From: Kluyveromyces lactis
Lineage: Eukaryota; Ascomycota; Saccharomycetes; Saccharomycetales; Saccharomycetaceae
Length of the DNA stretch: 64,000 nucleotides
Assembly (NCBI RefSeq): GCF_000002515.2
Contig: NC_006042.1
Location: forward strand, 1-64,000
Direction of reading: 5' to 3'
In this document: positions 8,992 to 19,450 of the stretch, one piece after another
Numbering within the stretch: position 1 is the first letter of the stretch
How the letters are laid out: every line of letters begins with the position of its first letter
Notes under the pieces: generated by a model
Seen by the model: the letters and a program-made list of their open reading frames with translations, nothing else
Told to the model about the DNA's origin: nothing
Database searches by the model: none
Translations under genes and position numbers: made by a program

Positions 8992-10260
8992 ATGAAAGAA
9001 TTCTTTGTCACAGGTGAGAACACTCTGAAGGGCGGTGAAGATGCCCAAAATTCGGAAGTTCTGGACGGCCAGAAAAAAGCACGCTCCATGGTGTATAGCA
9101 CCATCAAATCTGTATCTTATCTAGATTTACTTTTGCCCTTCACCATTCTACTCTGTATGATAGTTTCCATATTAATATCTGTCTATGTGCCGTCCTCCCG
9201 TCACACATTCGATGCTGAGAACCATGCTAGTTTGGTGAACGTCTCCATACCACTTGCAATCGGGATGATTGTCATGATGATTCCTCCAATTTGCAAAGTG
9301 TCTTGGGAGTCTATACACAAATACTTGAAGGAAAAGTATGTATGGAGGCAATTATTGCTATCTCTTATTCTCAACTGGATTTTTGGACCATTGTTAATGA
9401 CGGCCTTGGCATGGTTAGCCTTATTTGAGCACAAAGAGTATCGTGAGGGTATTATAATGATAGGAATCGCCAGATGTATTGCAATGGTATTGATTTGGAA
9501 CCAAATTGCTGGTGGTGATAACGATTTGTGTGTTGTTTTGGTTGTTTGCAATTCGGTATTGCAGATGGTCCTATATGCGCCTTTACAATTACTATACTGC
9601 TACGTGATTTCAAATGACCATTTTCAGGGTTCTTACAACGCAATGTTTAGCGAGGTGGCCAAGTCCGTTAGCGCATTTCTTGGAATACCATTATGTTGTG
9701 GGATTCTAATTCGTTTAATATTTGTTTACAGTATTGGGAAACACAATTATGAAAAGCATATTCTCAAATACATATCTCCATGGGCTATGATAGGCTTTCA
9801 CTATACAATTTGCATCCTATTTGTCAGTCGTGGGTATCAGTTCATTCATGAGATTGGATCCGCTTTCTTGTGTTTCATCCCTTTGGTCTTATACTTCATC
9901 CTCGCCTGGAGCTTCACGTTTGTCCTCATGAGGTATCTAACGAACACAAAGCCCAGTGACGATGAAAAATGCGAATGCGATCAAGAGCAGCTTCTTCTAA
10001 AGAAAAATTGGGGGAAAAAGACTTGCAGTTCAAGCTACCCCATAACTATGACACAGTGTTTTACAACAGCCTCCAACAACTTCGAGTTATCGTTGGCCGT
10101 TGCAATATCGATTTATGGAAACGATAGTCAGCAAGCCATAGCTGCAACTTTTGGACCATTGTTGGAGGTTCCTATCTTAATGATATTGGCCATTTTCGCT
10201 AGATATCTACGGATACGATTCATATGGAGGACTGATGTTCCACTCAAAGCTGAAAGCTAG
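8992..10260 (+). CDS. ARR3: Arsenite/antimonite exporter ARR3 (ACR3 family)
   Basis: A 422-residue plasma-membrane arsenite efflux carrier of the ACR3 family, compared with about 404 in S. cerevisiae. The match covers the full length: [34 protein letters not shown], the ACR3 signature [25 protein letters not shown] with its conserved Cys, and [15 protein letters not shown] near the C-terminus. About ten transmembrane segments are visible. It confers As(III) resistance by exporting arsenite. S. cerevisiae has ARR1 and ARR2 beside it, but neither is in this window. A perfect Yap8 operator upstream implies induction by arsenic through a Yap8 homologue elsewhere. Direct repeats lie on both sides, the downstream one starting 31 bp after the stop. 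Confidence 0.96.
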   Translation: MKEFFVTGENTLKGGEDAQNSEVLDGQKKARSMVYSTIKSVSYLDLLLPFTILLCMIVSILISVYVPSSRHTFDAENHASLVNVSIPLAIGMIVMMIPPICKVSWESIHKYLKEKYVWRQLLLSLILNWIFGPLLMTALAWLALFEHKEYREGIIMIGIARCIAMVLIWNQIAGGDNDLCVVLVVCNSVLQMVLYAPLQLLYCYVISNDHFQGSYNAMFSEVAKSVSAFLGIPLCCGILIRLIFVYSIGKHNYEKHILKYISPWAMIGFHYTICILFVSRGYQFIHEIGSAFLCFIPLVLYFILAWSFTFVLMRYLTNTKPSDDEKCECDQEQLLLKKNWGKKTCSSSYPITMTQCFTTASNNFELSLAVAISIYGNDSQQAIAATFGPLLEVPILMILAIFARYLRIRFIWRTDVPLKAES

Positions 10261-10290
10261 CAAATAAAAGTATTTATCAAATATGAGCAT

Positions 10291-10342
10291 ACCCTCTAGA
10301 TCAAGTCCCTACTACCAAACATGATGAATATCCAGTGCAACA
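10291..10342. repeat. Direct repeat copy 2 flanking ARR3
   Basis: 52 bp with 3 mismatches to 8647-8698. The equivalent reading frame gives YPLDQVPTTKHDEYPVQQ and stays open for some ten more codons to a stop (GEFEYISVV). There is no ATG in front. This supports a second fragment of the same lost gene or gene family. Confidence 0.8.
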
Positions 10343-10610
10343 AGGAGAGTTTGAATACATTTCGGTGGTGTAATACAAAAACTTGAGATGTTTGAGGAAT
10401 CTGAGGGAGTGAGAAAAAACTGAAAAAGAAATACATTAATCAATCAAGAGAGAAACGTAAACTGTTGAACCTAAGGCAAAAAACCTTAGTAACGTAGAGA
10501 TCGCACTTGAAATAATATTAGACGTACATCGAACATTTTTCATAGTTATCCTATTTTTGTCGAGTGTTGTTTTGTAAACGTCGTCAGATAATGATTCAAA
10601 GACCACTTGT

Positions 10611-11221
10611 TTGAAAGAATATTCTCAGTCCAATCAAAGCTACCATACTCAACAAGATACAAAACAAAATCCTGATCATAGTCAGACGCACATAGCAGTG
10701 GAAGATGATCATGAAATTTTGGCTCGATTCCCAAAAGTACAGCCAAATTACTTCGAACAGAGCTCTTTTGGGCTGTCGACTGATTACAGTTTATGGAAGC
10801 TGTGCTATGACTATTTTGCCTTGAGAGAATGCAAACTTGGTACGGTCTATTCTCATGAAGCTGCAGGTGTTGAGTGGCAGCTGATATTTACACCAACTAT
10901 TTTAACTGTGATCCGTCATACTATCCGACAATCGATGATATAGAGTGCGCTCTTCATGTTTTATTGAATTCGAGTGGTTACGACAAGAAGTTAGCTTTCT
11001 GTATAAGACTCTACAATGATGACCGGTCATTCACAGATTTACGAATTCAAAGAGCTAAAAACCCAGCATATAGACAAATTACCGAAATGAATTGTAAAAG
11101 AGGATATGAACGAAGATTTCCTGAGCAATGTGGTGTATTTACTGGTGGGATTTTTTTTTCACTGGACAGATTTTTTCAAACGAAAACCAGACAAAATCCT
11201 CAGAAGCGTAGAATTAAATAA
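10611..11221 (+). pseudogene. Decayed coding relic, unknown family
   Basis: Two overlapping + strand open stretches in different frames (10611-10943 and 10874-11221) both have protein-like composition with spaced Cys and aromatic residues. Neither alone looks like a complete protein, and the first has no ATG at its start. Together they suggest one decayed subtelomeric gene. I do not recognise the family and would treat it as a fossil. Confidence 0.35.
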
Positions 11222-12313
11222 AACACAAAAAAACAAAAATCAAACTCTTAGAATAATCTGCAAGGAGAACCGAATCAAATAGAATACTATAGGCTAAATC
11301 AGCTCATCACTTATCACTTAAGGATGTTTGTATTTGTTGTTCCCAGCATGCACCAATGGTCCCAGCGCGACAACCATAGGAAATCCCAATAACACATATG
11401 GGAAACGAGTAAAACTAGTAGCACGAAATTTGTAACCTTTATTCTTTTCTCTAATACTTCAGAGATGATTTAACCGGTGGATTTCAAAGGGTAAAACACT
11501 CGATATTGATTAAATGCACCAAAATTTGTTCAGCCAGTAAGCAAATGAAGCTGCTCAGGTTATTAATTCAATAATTTCATCCCAAGAGCTGTAAATTACT
11601 CCTCTACCAACTCCCATCAAAGGGAATTTTTCTGATGAATGCATCGGGTACTGAGATGAGTCGTATATCCATGGATTTGAGAGTTCAGAAAAGTATCAAA
11701 GGCAAGGAGAAGCGTAAGTTGAAATTTGTTTGGAAAGAACAGATGTGGGAACCAAGGCTTTGAGACAATGATTAACTTTGAAAGGCTGAAAAGATTTTGC
11801 CTTTGTAAAGCGCTTCTTTTCCAAAAAATGCTAACAGATAAGCTTACTGATCCCTTTTGTGTACATCGAAAACTGCGAAAGACAATGCCCAGACTAATTC
11901 CTGAAGGAGCAAATACTTTTGTAAGCGTGCAGACGGATGATGTGCGTAGAGCACCCCACACACGAACCTATTGCGTTCCACACTTGATTGAGCACAGTGA
12001 AAGGATCCGCATTCAGAGAGCTACGTATTTGAAGAGGCTTTTGCAAATTAATACAAGGTACCTACGATTCTCATGCTTCATTACCTTGAAGTATATTCAA
12101 GATCAATAGGAACATTGTTTTCTTGGCTAAGATCTACTGATAGACACAATGAGTCGACAAGGCTTGTTTATTTTCTCTTCAAGGGCGTGCAGGAAATTGC
12201 GCCTCGACATTTGTTGGTACCCCCGTTATTTCTTAACTTGTCTGTTTTCTTCTGCTGACATTGTTTCGAAAAGGGCTAAGAATTTCTTCATAAGGCTTAG
12301 AACTTTGGCAGTT

Positions 12314-12339
12314 TTCCTGCCGCAGGAAAGCGGCAGGAA
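12314..12339. repeat. Perfect 10-bp GC-rich hairpin
   Basis: TTCCTGCCGC, a 6-nt loop, then GCGGCAGGAA, followed by T and nine A on the + strand. It is about 385 bp upstream of the RTA1-family gene. The role is unknown. Confidence 0.7.
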
Positions 12340-12723
12340 TAAAAAAAAAGAATGTTGGACGCCGTTTTCATTGGTCCCGTGATCAGCTGTTCAATGGCAG
12401 CTTTCCACATCTCCACGGCATTCCTCCTATAGCCCCTACCCCTATCCATGGTCCTGTTTCTTACTTTGATGCTAGAACTGTGCATGGTTCAGGGCTTCTC
12501 TAACTAATCACATTTCATCGCATATCTGCCTATGGGGAGCATATCGATAATCAATCCATCTTGCCATTGGCATTGCCTTGTTGTATCGGACCTAAGATAT
12601 AAATACACTCATGGAAGTTCAACATTTTACGATCAATGTTCTGCTTTCGGAGGGTCCAGAATAGCTGAACAAAACAAAATATCCAACGAAAATCACTAAA
12701 CAGCAGCAATATTCATCGAAACA

Positions 12724-13659
12724 ATGGCTACTGGAGACGCAAGTGAAAGTTTTCAAAAGTACCGTTACGACCCTTCTAAGGCAGCTGCCATAGCCGTATG
12801 TGCAACTTTTGGCGTGTTATTTATTTCGATGATTATTATGATAGCTACGTCTGTAAGAAGGTTTGACAAAATGAGTGCCAGTAACAAACGCAAAGTTAGG
12901 AACTTCACCATTTTGAGATTTTTACCATTTTTGGTAGGTATTGCCATAGAAGCTGTTGGATACGGTATGCGGTACATGTCTGTGAATGATACCGACAAGT
13001 TGACGCCATACATTCTCCAATCTGTATTTCTTCTTGTTGCGCCAGCTTTGTTCGCTGCGACGATTTACATGGTATTTGGTCAAATGTTACATTATCTACA
13101 ATGTACGAAGCTTTCCATAGTTCCTGCACGTTGGAGCACAACTATATTTGTGATTGGTGATGTTTTAAGTTTCTTTGTGCAGGGTGCAGGTGCCGGTATC
13201 ATGGCCAATGCTGACACGTCAAGTGAATCAAAAACTGGGTCCAACATCATCGTTGTTGGATTATTCGTGCAGGTTGCAGTCTTCGGTTTTTTCATGATCA
13301 CAGAGCTACGTTTCTTGCTTCGAGTAAAGCGCACTAGCGCTATTGTTCCGTACCTTTCACTTCACTGGAGAACGCTCAACTTAACACTTCTGGGCATCAG
13401 TTTACTAATTCTGATCAGGTCTCTTGTACGTGCCATTGAATTTATTCAAGGTAATAAAGGCTTCATTATCAGTCACGAGTACTTCTTGTACGTGTTTGAC
13501 GCGCTAATGATGATTCTTGCTTCATTGGTATGGATCGTTACTTTCAAATTTGGAGACATATTTAAGATCATTTATGAGGTCAAACTCCTTGATTCTTTCA
13601 AGGAGAAGAGTGGTGATGATGCCAGCTATATGCAAACTGAAGCTTTTGATAAAAAGTGA
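12724..13659 (+). CDS. RTA1-family membrane protein (RTA1/RSB1/PUG1-like)
   Basis: 311 residues with seven hydrophobic segments and a short acidic C-tail, the length and topology of the fungal RTA1-like family (S. cerevisiae RTA1, RTM1, RSB1, PUG1, YLR046C). Family-typical stretches include the first TM after a Tyr-rich N-tail (KYRYDPSKAAAI), the TM2-TM3 region ending EAVGYGMRYMS, and VLSFFVQGAGAGIMA. Known members are tied to resistance to toxic compounds, sphingoid-base release or haem/porphyrin transport; which applies here cannot be told. The ATG at 12724 follows an A-rich leader and a TATAAATA about 119 bp upstream. Confidence 0.88.
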   Translation: MATGDASESFQKYRYDPSKAAAIAVCATFGVLFISMIIMIATSVRRFDKMSASNKRKVRNFTILRFLPFLVGIAIEAVGYGMRYMSVNDTDKLTPYILQSVFLLVAPALFAATIYMVFGQMLHYLQCTKLSIVPARWSTTIFVIGDVLSFFVQGAGAGIMANADTSSESKTGSNIIVVGLFVQVAVFGFFMITELRFLLRVKRTSAIVPYLSLHWRTLNLTLLGISLLILIRSLVRAIEFIQGNKGFIISHEYFLYVFDALMMILASLVWIVTFKFGDIFKIIYEVKLLDSFKEKSGDDASYMQTEAFDKK

Positions 13660-14518
13660 ACAAAGGCCCAAGTAAAGTTCGTGTATGTTTTTGAAATGGA
13701 CTTTGATATCCAAGTATGATATTGTGAGACGAATTTTTATGTAGTTGCAGCAGATACATAAGAAACAAATTGAATAAATGTCATATTACTATTTTCTGAC
13801 TAATTCTTAAAGGATTATCCGATCGCGATATTTTGACTACCAACATCAGCAGTCAGAAATTGTTCCAGTACTGAACCACGATTCCAAATTTGCAACGGTG
13901 TACAGACAGTATACTATCCCCACAAATCTAGCATATGCCAGTAACTGTACCCATAGTTAGTTCCACATTTTGTGATGACCACACTTTTTGCTGTCTATTT
14001 TTTTACAGCCAACCTGACAGATGTCAAAAGGCTACGTATCTTTCTTTAAGGGTCTGTAGTCGGACAGAAACCTCTGCGTCCTCTTACAGGTGCCGATCAA
14101 AAGCATTTTTTCAAACCTTGTAAAAATGTCTTCGAGACATATTCTTTCTTTCCACAAAGTCACAGTGATGAAAGTTTAAGACCGCTCAACGGCCATGAAT
14201 ACTACCAGCAAGTCAAACACGTACTAAACTAGTGTAACACCAATCTCATAATTTTAATTTTGTCTTCACCGTAATACTTCATTTGTGAGAGACCCCGGGA
14301 GTTACTAATTTTGAAATAGATAAACACAATGAGTCTTTGCAGAGACTCTCAAGCAATGTGGGCCAATAACCCATACTGCTGTTTCAACAATTTAACAAAT
14401 ATAAAGTCAGGACCTCTCTAACAGATGATATGTGATTCTGTGTGGTTGTTCTTTCTTATACGTAATATATAAGATTTAAAGAATTATCATCTATAGAAAA
14501 CAAGCAAAATACACTACC
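13660..14518. other. Intergenic, RTA1-like gene to Dal5-type permease
   Basis: 860 bp, AT-rich. A TATATAAG lies about 50 bp before the permease ATG. No other feature is seen. Confidence 0.5.
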
Positions 14519-16138
14519 ATGTCTGAATTGAAAATAGAAAACGAAGATGCTGAAGTAGTCGATAAAGATGATAAATTGCAAAACGGGAAATACACCGAAT
14601 TTGAGACTAGCTCAGATTCAATTGATAAAAAGGAAAAAAAAATTGATGTCAAAGATGCTGACGAACTTCTTAAATTTATGGACAAATACGAATCTACCGT
14701 GGAACCACTTACTGAGGAGGAAGAGAAAAAGTTTGTTAAGAAAAACTTCGCTGCTGTATCTCTATTAACCATTCTTGTTACGTTAATCCTTTTCATGGAT
14801 AAATCAACAATCGGTTATACTACCATTCTTGGAATCTATACAGACACAGGAATCAGTAAAGGCGACTTTAACAACTTAAATTCTATATTCTACGCTGGGT
14901 ACCTTATTGCTCAATGGCCATGTCATATATTAATGCAAAAATTGCCCTTGGGAAAATATCTCGCTGGAAGTATTTTCTCCTGGGCAATAATTGTAGGGTT
15001 GACAGGAATCTGTAATAATTATGGTAGTTTAATGGCTTGTCGTTTTTTTTTAGGTGCCACCGAAGCCGTGGTGGTTCCTGCTTGTGAGATTACCCTTGGT
15101 ATGTTCCTTACTACGGAGCAACGTGAAATTGTTCAACCAGTGTTTTGGGCAGCTACAGCAGCAGCACCTTTACTTTCATCGTTCATTTCTTTTGGATTGA
15201 TGCATACGAATACATCCACTTATCCTTGGAGAATATTTATGGCAATCAATGCTGGTTTATCGTTGATACTTGCCATAATTGTCTTACTCCTCTACCCTGA
15301 TAACCCTGCTAACGCAAAGTTTCTGTCAACAAAAGAAAAAGTCTATCTTATAAAGCAAGTGCAACGGTCAACGGAATCATCAATTGAACAGAAGACAATC
15401 AAAAAATATCAAATTTATGAAACATTCAAAGATCCAGTTTCATGGTTGTTCTTTTTCCAAAGTTTTACTCTTATGCTGTCAAATTCATTGACATACCAAC
15501 AGAACCAATTGTATGTTGATATCGGTGTCGACAACCTAGGATCTTCATTGGTTTCTGCGGCTGGGAGTGTTTGGGACATTCTACTGTACTTGATATTCGC
15601 TTTTGTTATCCTCAACTATCCAAATCAAAGTGGTTATATTGCAGCCGGTTGTCTGATTCTACCAATTGCGTCCAGTATTGCGATGGTTACAATAGATTGG
15701 TCCAACAAATATGCGTTGTTAGCCTGTATGATCTTAGCCGGCTCCTCAAAGGGTATCACATACATTATTGCTTTGGGATGGACGACATCATCTGCAGCCG
15801 GTTATACCAAGAAACTCTACAGGAACGTAATGTTTATGTTGGCATATGGCGCTGCAAACATCATTTCTCCTCAACTCTGGAATCCAAAGGATGCCCCAAG
15901 ATACTATCCATCCTGGATTATTCAAATTGTGGTTTCATTCTTCCTTAATATTGTTATTTTGTTAACAATCAGATACATTTTGGCGAAAAGGAACAAAGAA
16001 AGGTATCAATGGGTTCAAGAACATCCAGAAGACAACTTTGGTATTGTTTCTTTCACAGAAGGAGTCAACGAAAGAGTTAATCTAGCCATGCTAGATCTTA
16101 CCGATTTTGAAAACAAAAGATTTATCTACCCACTATGA
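14519..16138 (+). CDS. Dal5-type anion:cation symporter (THI73/SOA1-like)
   Basis: 539-residue MFS permease of the allantoate/anion symporter family (DAL5, THI73, TNA1, YIL166C/SOA1 group). An 80-residue acidic/basic N-tail precedes about 12 transmembrane segments. Family-typical sequence includes FYAGYLIAQWPCHILMQKLP at TM2 and RFFLGATEAVVVPACEITLGMF at TM4-5, plus YPDNP in the central loop. These transporters take up carboxylates, vitamins or sulphur compounds by proton symport; the substrate here is not evident. It is the last accessory-type gene before the conserved arm. Confidence 0.87.
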   Translation: MSELKIENEDAEVVDKDDKLQNGKYTEFETSSDSIDKKEKKIDVKDADELLKFMDKYESTVEPLTEEEEKKFVKKNFAAVSLLTILVTLILFMDKSTIGYTTILGIYTDTGISKGDFNNLNSIFYAGYLIAQWPCHILMQKLPLGKYLAGSIFSWAIIVGLTGICNNYGSLMACRFFLGATEAVVVPACEITLGMFLTTEQREIVQPVFWAATAAAPLLSSFISFGLMHTNTSTYPWRIFMAINAGLSLILAIIVLLLYPDNPANAKFLSTKEKVYLIKQVQRSTESSIEQKTIKKYQIYETFKDPVSWLFFFQSFTLMLSNSLTYQQNQLYVDIGVDNLGSSLVSAAGSVWDILLYLIFAFVILNYPNQSGYIAAGCLILPIASSIAMVTIDWSNKYALLACMILAGSSKGITYIIALGWTTSSAAGYTKKLYRNVMFMLAYGAANIISPQLWNPKDAPRYYPSWIIQIVVSFFLNIVILLTIRYILAKRNKERYQWVQEHPEDNFGIVSFTEGVNERVNLAMLDLTDFENKRFIYPL

Positions 16139-17066
16139 GTTACCTTTAGTAGGAGTGTATAATTTTGGGATGGAGCAACTATCATTCTGTAAATCGTTCG
16201 TCAATTTCTACAAATTTACCCAAAGCTCTGTTCTTTTCAACTGCATATATCCACATTTCTAGAACGTCATTTTATGGAAATATTGTATATTTGAAAATGG
16301 GGCATCGCTATGTGGACGAGTACGAATAGAGCCTTTCACAATCCATAAATAGCTCCAAAGACACATAAGCAGAAATTTCTTGTGTTATCGTGGAAGCTAT
16401 TACTATGGCTTTGTTGATCCTGCATATCAAATAGCATTAACAAGCCACTCTTTCTTTTAAGTTGCTGAAATATCAGTTAATAACTGTCAGTCCAATTATT
16501 TCCTCAAAAGAACATTGTCTTGCTACACTTCACTGCACTATCCTTTGGTCCTTAGGATCAATTATATAAGCGCCAAAATAAAGAGGTAATGAAGATCAGT
16601 TTTGAAATTGGCGATAACATTTTATTTCGGCCCTATGCTGTGCTATACCATCCTGTCTCTAAGACAGTTCCTAATATTATATCATTGAGGCCATTCTGTT
16701 AAGGAATGCTGTTTTTTTTTATATTGATTCCAGTGCATGTTGAGGCAGGAGTAAGGATGTGAGAAATCTAGTAACCTTCTTCGGGTGATACAATGCGTAT
16801 GTCGGCTTTCTGCTTTTACAGTACTTGATTGTTTAATAAAGTCCTTCAGCTTGCATGTTGTTGTTATAGCCGAGTACTCTTTATTTGTAGAATACACAAT
16901 CACGAACATCAAGCATAGTATGCATTGCAGTTCAATAGCAAATTTCAATATGGTAGATTTCTAACCATTTCATTCAGCCAGAAGTTCTGTTAGAGATAAG
17001 TTTACGATGTAAACATTATAGTACTATTATAATAGCATACATTAAAACTGATGTAAATTTCAGATT
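16139..17066. other. Intergenic at the accessory/conserved boundary
   Basis: 930 bp between the two downstream ends of the Dal5-type permease and PEX22. An 88-codon minus frame at 16682-16948 has a hydrophobic start but begins with TTG and contains no recognised domain. Nothing else is seen. Confidence 0.5.
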
Positions 17067-17537
17067 TCAAATGTGCGAAATCTGTCCCACATACCTCCTG
17101 AGATCTACTGGCATATCAGAAGTCTTATCACGACTTATTACCAACTCGTATTTCTTTAAATGCCTAACTGCACTCCAAACGGCCGATGAATTGTTAAAGA
17201 TGACAATCTTATGTTCAATAGACGATAGCTGTAACTTTAAATGATTTCCTAAGTGGGCAACTTCTGGTAAAACTAACATTACGCTGTCTTTTGATAGTTC
17301 TTCTTGCCAATTTTCGATCTTATCGAACAAGTCTTGTGTAAGAACGTAACATTTCGACTTTGGTTTTACGTCTCTTATATTCGGGTTTCGCTGGCCACGA
17401 TACAGATATAATAAATAACCTACAGTTACTGCCACTGTCGATAATACCCCAACAGCTATAATCGAAAGCTTCTTTTGCCGGGCTTGCTTCATAAGGGACT
17501 TGTTTAGCCAATTGGTGGTTTCCTTATCTCCTCGCAT
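17067..17537 (-). CDS. PEX22: Peroxin Pex22, anchor of the ubiquitin-conjugating Pex4
   Basis: 156 residues. A basic N-terminus is followed by one transmembrane segment (about residues 24-46), the peroxisomal membrane anchor. The cytosolic domain has family marks: KSKCYVL, LVLPEV, EHKIVIFNNSSAVWSAVRHLKKYELVISRD, close to the S. cerevisiae Pex22 core (KSKCIIM, HKIIYCDS, LWSCVRRLGKFQCILNSRD). It is a little shorter than the S. cerevisiae protein (about 180) at the C-terminus. Pex22 recruits and activates Pex4 for recycling of Pex5. It is divergent from RAD17 with only 144 bp between the two starts, so they share a promoter. In S. cerevisiae PEX22 is next to GPB2 on chromosome I, matching this neighbourhood. 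Confidence 0.88.
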   Translation of the reverse strand: MRGDKETTNWLNKSLMKQARQKKLSIIAVGVLSTVAVTVGYLLYLYRGQRNPNIRDVKPKSKCYVLTQDLFDKIENWQEELSKDSVMLVLPEVAHLGNHLKLQLSSIEHKIVIFNNSSAVWSAVRHLKKYELVISRDKTSDMPVDLRRYVGQISHI

Positions 17538-17681
17538 ATAATGGCAATGAGGTTTCTATTTATGATTTTGATTCCATTTCACTTGTTTTTATAAACAATA
17601 TATCAGTATGTACAATACATAAATAAGTAGAAACCAGAGAACCGTCAACATCTTGAACCCTTAATCTTTCGGCAACCCACA

Positions 17682-18794
17682 ATGATAGATTCTCCTATTT
17701 TTTATGCGACGACTGTCCATTTGGATCATATTGTGACGGCTTTGAATTGTTTAACACCTTTTGGAGTGAAAGGTGAAATGCTCATCACCATAGATAAAAA
17801 TGGTTTGTCCTTTGCCCAAGAAAACAATCATGTAATCAAGATCCAATTGGTTCTTTCACGGGAGTTATTTCAAACCTTTCACTATAGCCCGATAACTGAA
17901 ACATCTTTGACCAAGGTATCCCTGCGGCTTGACCATGTATTGGATAGTTTGAATATCAGTAACGATCGGAACGATATAATTGAGTGTACTTTAACATATA
18001 ATGGGGATGGATCCCCATTCATATTAATATTCGAAGATAACATGATCACTGAAAGCGTCGAATACTCAACATATCTGCTCAAAGACTTAGACAACACTGG
18101 GTTGGTACTAGATAGAACGCGACTGCAATTCGAATGCATAATAAAAGGGGATGTCTTACACAATGCCTTACACGATTTGAAGGAAATTGGATGCAAAGAT
18201 TGCTATTTTTATGCGATACATAACGAAACCACCAAAAAGCCCTTATTCGCATTGATTTCAAGATCTCAACAAGGTTTATCTAAGATCATATTACCTAATG
18301 AGAGATCGATTTTAGAGAAGTTCGAAATATACGCAAATGATTCAACCACCCTCTTATATGATCATCCAATGATAAGTGTTTTTGATTATGGAATGCTAGA
18401 CAAAATACGAGCCAGTGCTCGGATTGCTTCAAAAATCATGATACGTAGAGATGTACATGGTTTGATGACTGTTAATATATTGAATGAAACGAAGGATATA
18501 CTAAGACCTAATGACCAGGAGTATAAGAGGACTAGAGCCATTTCAGGTAACAATCTACCAAGTCATTATCCTGGGATAATTATTGAGATATGCATGCTTG
18601 AGAAAGCTCTTCCAGAGCTTCCAGACGTAAATGAGATAAAAGTAATGATGATTGAATATATGGGAAGTGAATCGCGCCATAATTTCCTTCCCAATACACA
18701 ACAACCGCCGAAGAAAACTGCACATGACGATAAAGAAGAGGAAAATAGTGACGGGTATGAAGCTGCTTCGCAAGATTTGCCGCTATTCTTCTAG
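17682..18794 (+). CDS. RAD17: 9-1-1 checkpoint clamp subunit Rad17 (Rad1 homologue)
   Basis: 370 residues, PCNA-like fold over the first ~310. Strong full-length similarity to S. cerevisiae Rad17: TVHLDHIVTALNCLTPFG, GLSFAQENNHVIKIQLVLSREL, SPFILIFEDNMITESVEYST, DLKEIGCKDCYFYA and a C-terminus ending LPLFF against IPIFF. With Ddc1 and Mec3 it forms the 9-1-1 clamp loaded at damaged DNA to activate Mec1. The acidic/Ser-rich C-tail after about residue 335 is shorter than in S. cerevisiae (401 aa). RPS12 lies convergently downstream, the same order as YOR368W-YOR369C. Confidence 0.93.
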   Translation: MIDSPIFYATTVHLDHIVTALNCLTPFGVKGEMLITIDKNGLSFAQENNHVIKIQLVLSRELFQTFHYSPITETSLTKVSLRLDHVLDSLNISNDRNDIIECTLTYNGDGSPFILIFEDNMITESVEYSTYLLKDLDNTGLVLDRTRLQFECIIKGDVLHNALHDLKEIGCKDCYFYAIHNETTKKPLFALISRSQQGLSKIILPNERSILEKFEIYANDSTTLLYDHPMISVFDYGMLDKIRASARIASKIMIRRDVHGLMTVNILNETKDILRPNDQEYKRTRAISGNNLPSHYPGIIIEICMLEKALPELPDVNEIKVMMIEYMGSESRHNFLPNTQQPPKKTAHDDKEEENSDGYEAASQDLPLFF

Positions 18795-19045
18795 CGCAAC
18801 CCTGCTTCGACAAGCTGAATTAATCAGGTTGGAATTAACGTCATTTTAGGTATAGATGGAAACTATTTGTAAACATATAGATACCCTAGAATATATATAC
18901 AAACTATAAAATAGAGCATTTTATCAAACCAAACAATGTCCATATTCCCATGAAGAAATCTGTTTATGTTATTGTTGAGTATGAGAAAAATGAGTAAAAC
19001 AGAAGCGTTAAATTGGATTTGAACATAGATTCAAAATCCACTCAT

Positions 19046-19450
19046 TTATTGTTGGCTGAAATGTTCCAAAAGAATTTCTCTTTCTTGGGTGTCAGCACCC
19101 CAGTTCTTAACAACAACAACGGAAGCACCGACGACCTTTCTGGCGTTACCGTCACGGTCGATCTTACCCAAACCGGCCCATTCACCTAATTGCTTGGCAT
19201 CAGCAACCTTGATTAATGGAACGTTGTTTTCAGTGGCCAAACCTTGGACCAACTTGCTGATGGCTTCTTCAGTAACCGATTCAACCAAAACAGCTAGTTG
19301 ACCTTCACCTCTGGTCAAAGCCTTGGCAGATTCTCTCAAACCTCTGGCCAAACCATCGTGAACCAAAGAGGTTCTCAAGACGACCTTTAGGGCATCTTCG
19401 ATGGTCAATTCAGCGACTGGGACTTGTTGGACTTCTTCAACGTCAGACAT
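19046..19450 (-). CDS. RPS12: 40S ribosomal protein eS12
   Basis: 134 residues with the eS12 core: PVAELTIEDALKVVLRTSLVHDGLARGLRESAKALTRGE, followed by the L7Ae-like fold with NNVPLIKVADAKQLGEWAGL. Codon use is strongly biased to preferred yeast codons, as expected for a highly expressed gene. No intron is seen. It is slightly shorter than the S. cerevisiae protein (143) at the N-terminus. Convergent with RAD17 across 251 bp. Confidence 0.97.
   Translation of the reverse strand: MSDVEEVQQVPVAELTIEDALKVVLRTSLVHDGLARGLRESAKALTRGEGQLAVLVESVTEEAISKLVQGLATENNVPLIKVADAKQLGEWAGLGKIDRDGNARKVVGASVVVVKNWGADTQEREILLEHFSQQ

Larger units (their letters stand above)
10261..12723. other. 2.5-kb relic-rich intergenic region
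   Basis: Contains direct-repeat copy 2 (10291-10342), a decayed coding relic (10611-11221), a 128-codon + frame at 11726-12109 with no recognised domain, a perfect GC-rich hairpin (12314-12339) and a TATAAATA box at 12598-12605, about 119 bp before the next gene. Confidence 0.5.

Noticed and set aside
12297-12360. Hairpin plus A-run as a bacterial-type terminator
   Set aside because: Yeast RNA polymerases do not use such terminators and no bacterial-like gene is adjacent; kept only as an unexplained repeat.
16682-16948. Minus-strand 88-codon frame with a hydrophobic N-terminus
   Set aside because: The start codon is TTG and the rest has no domain-like pattern.
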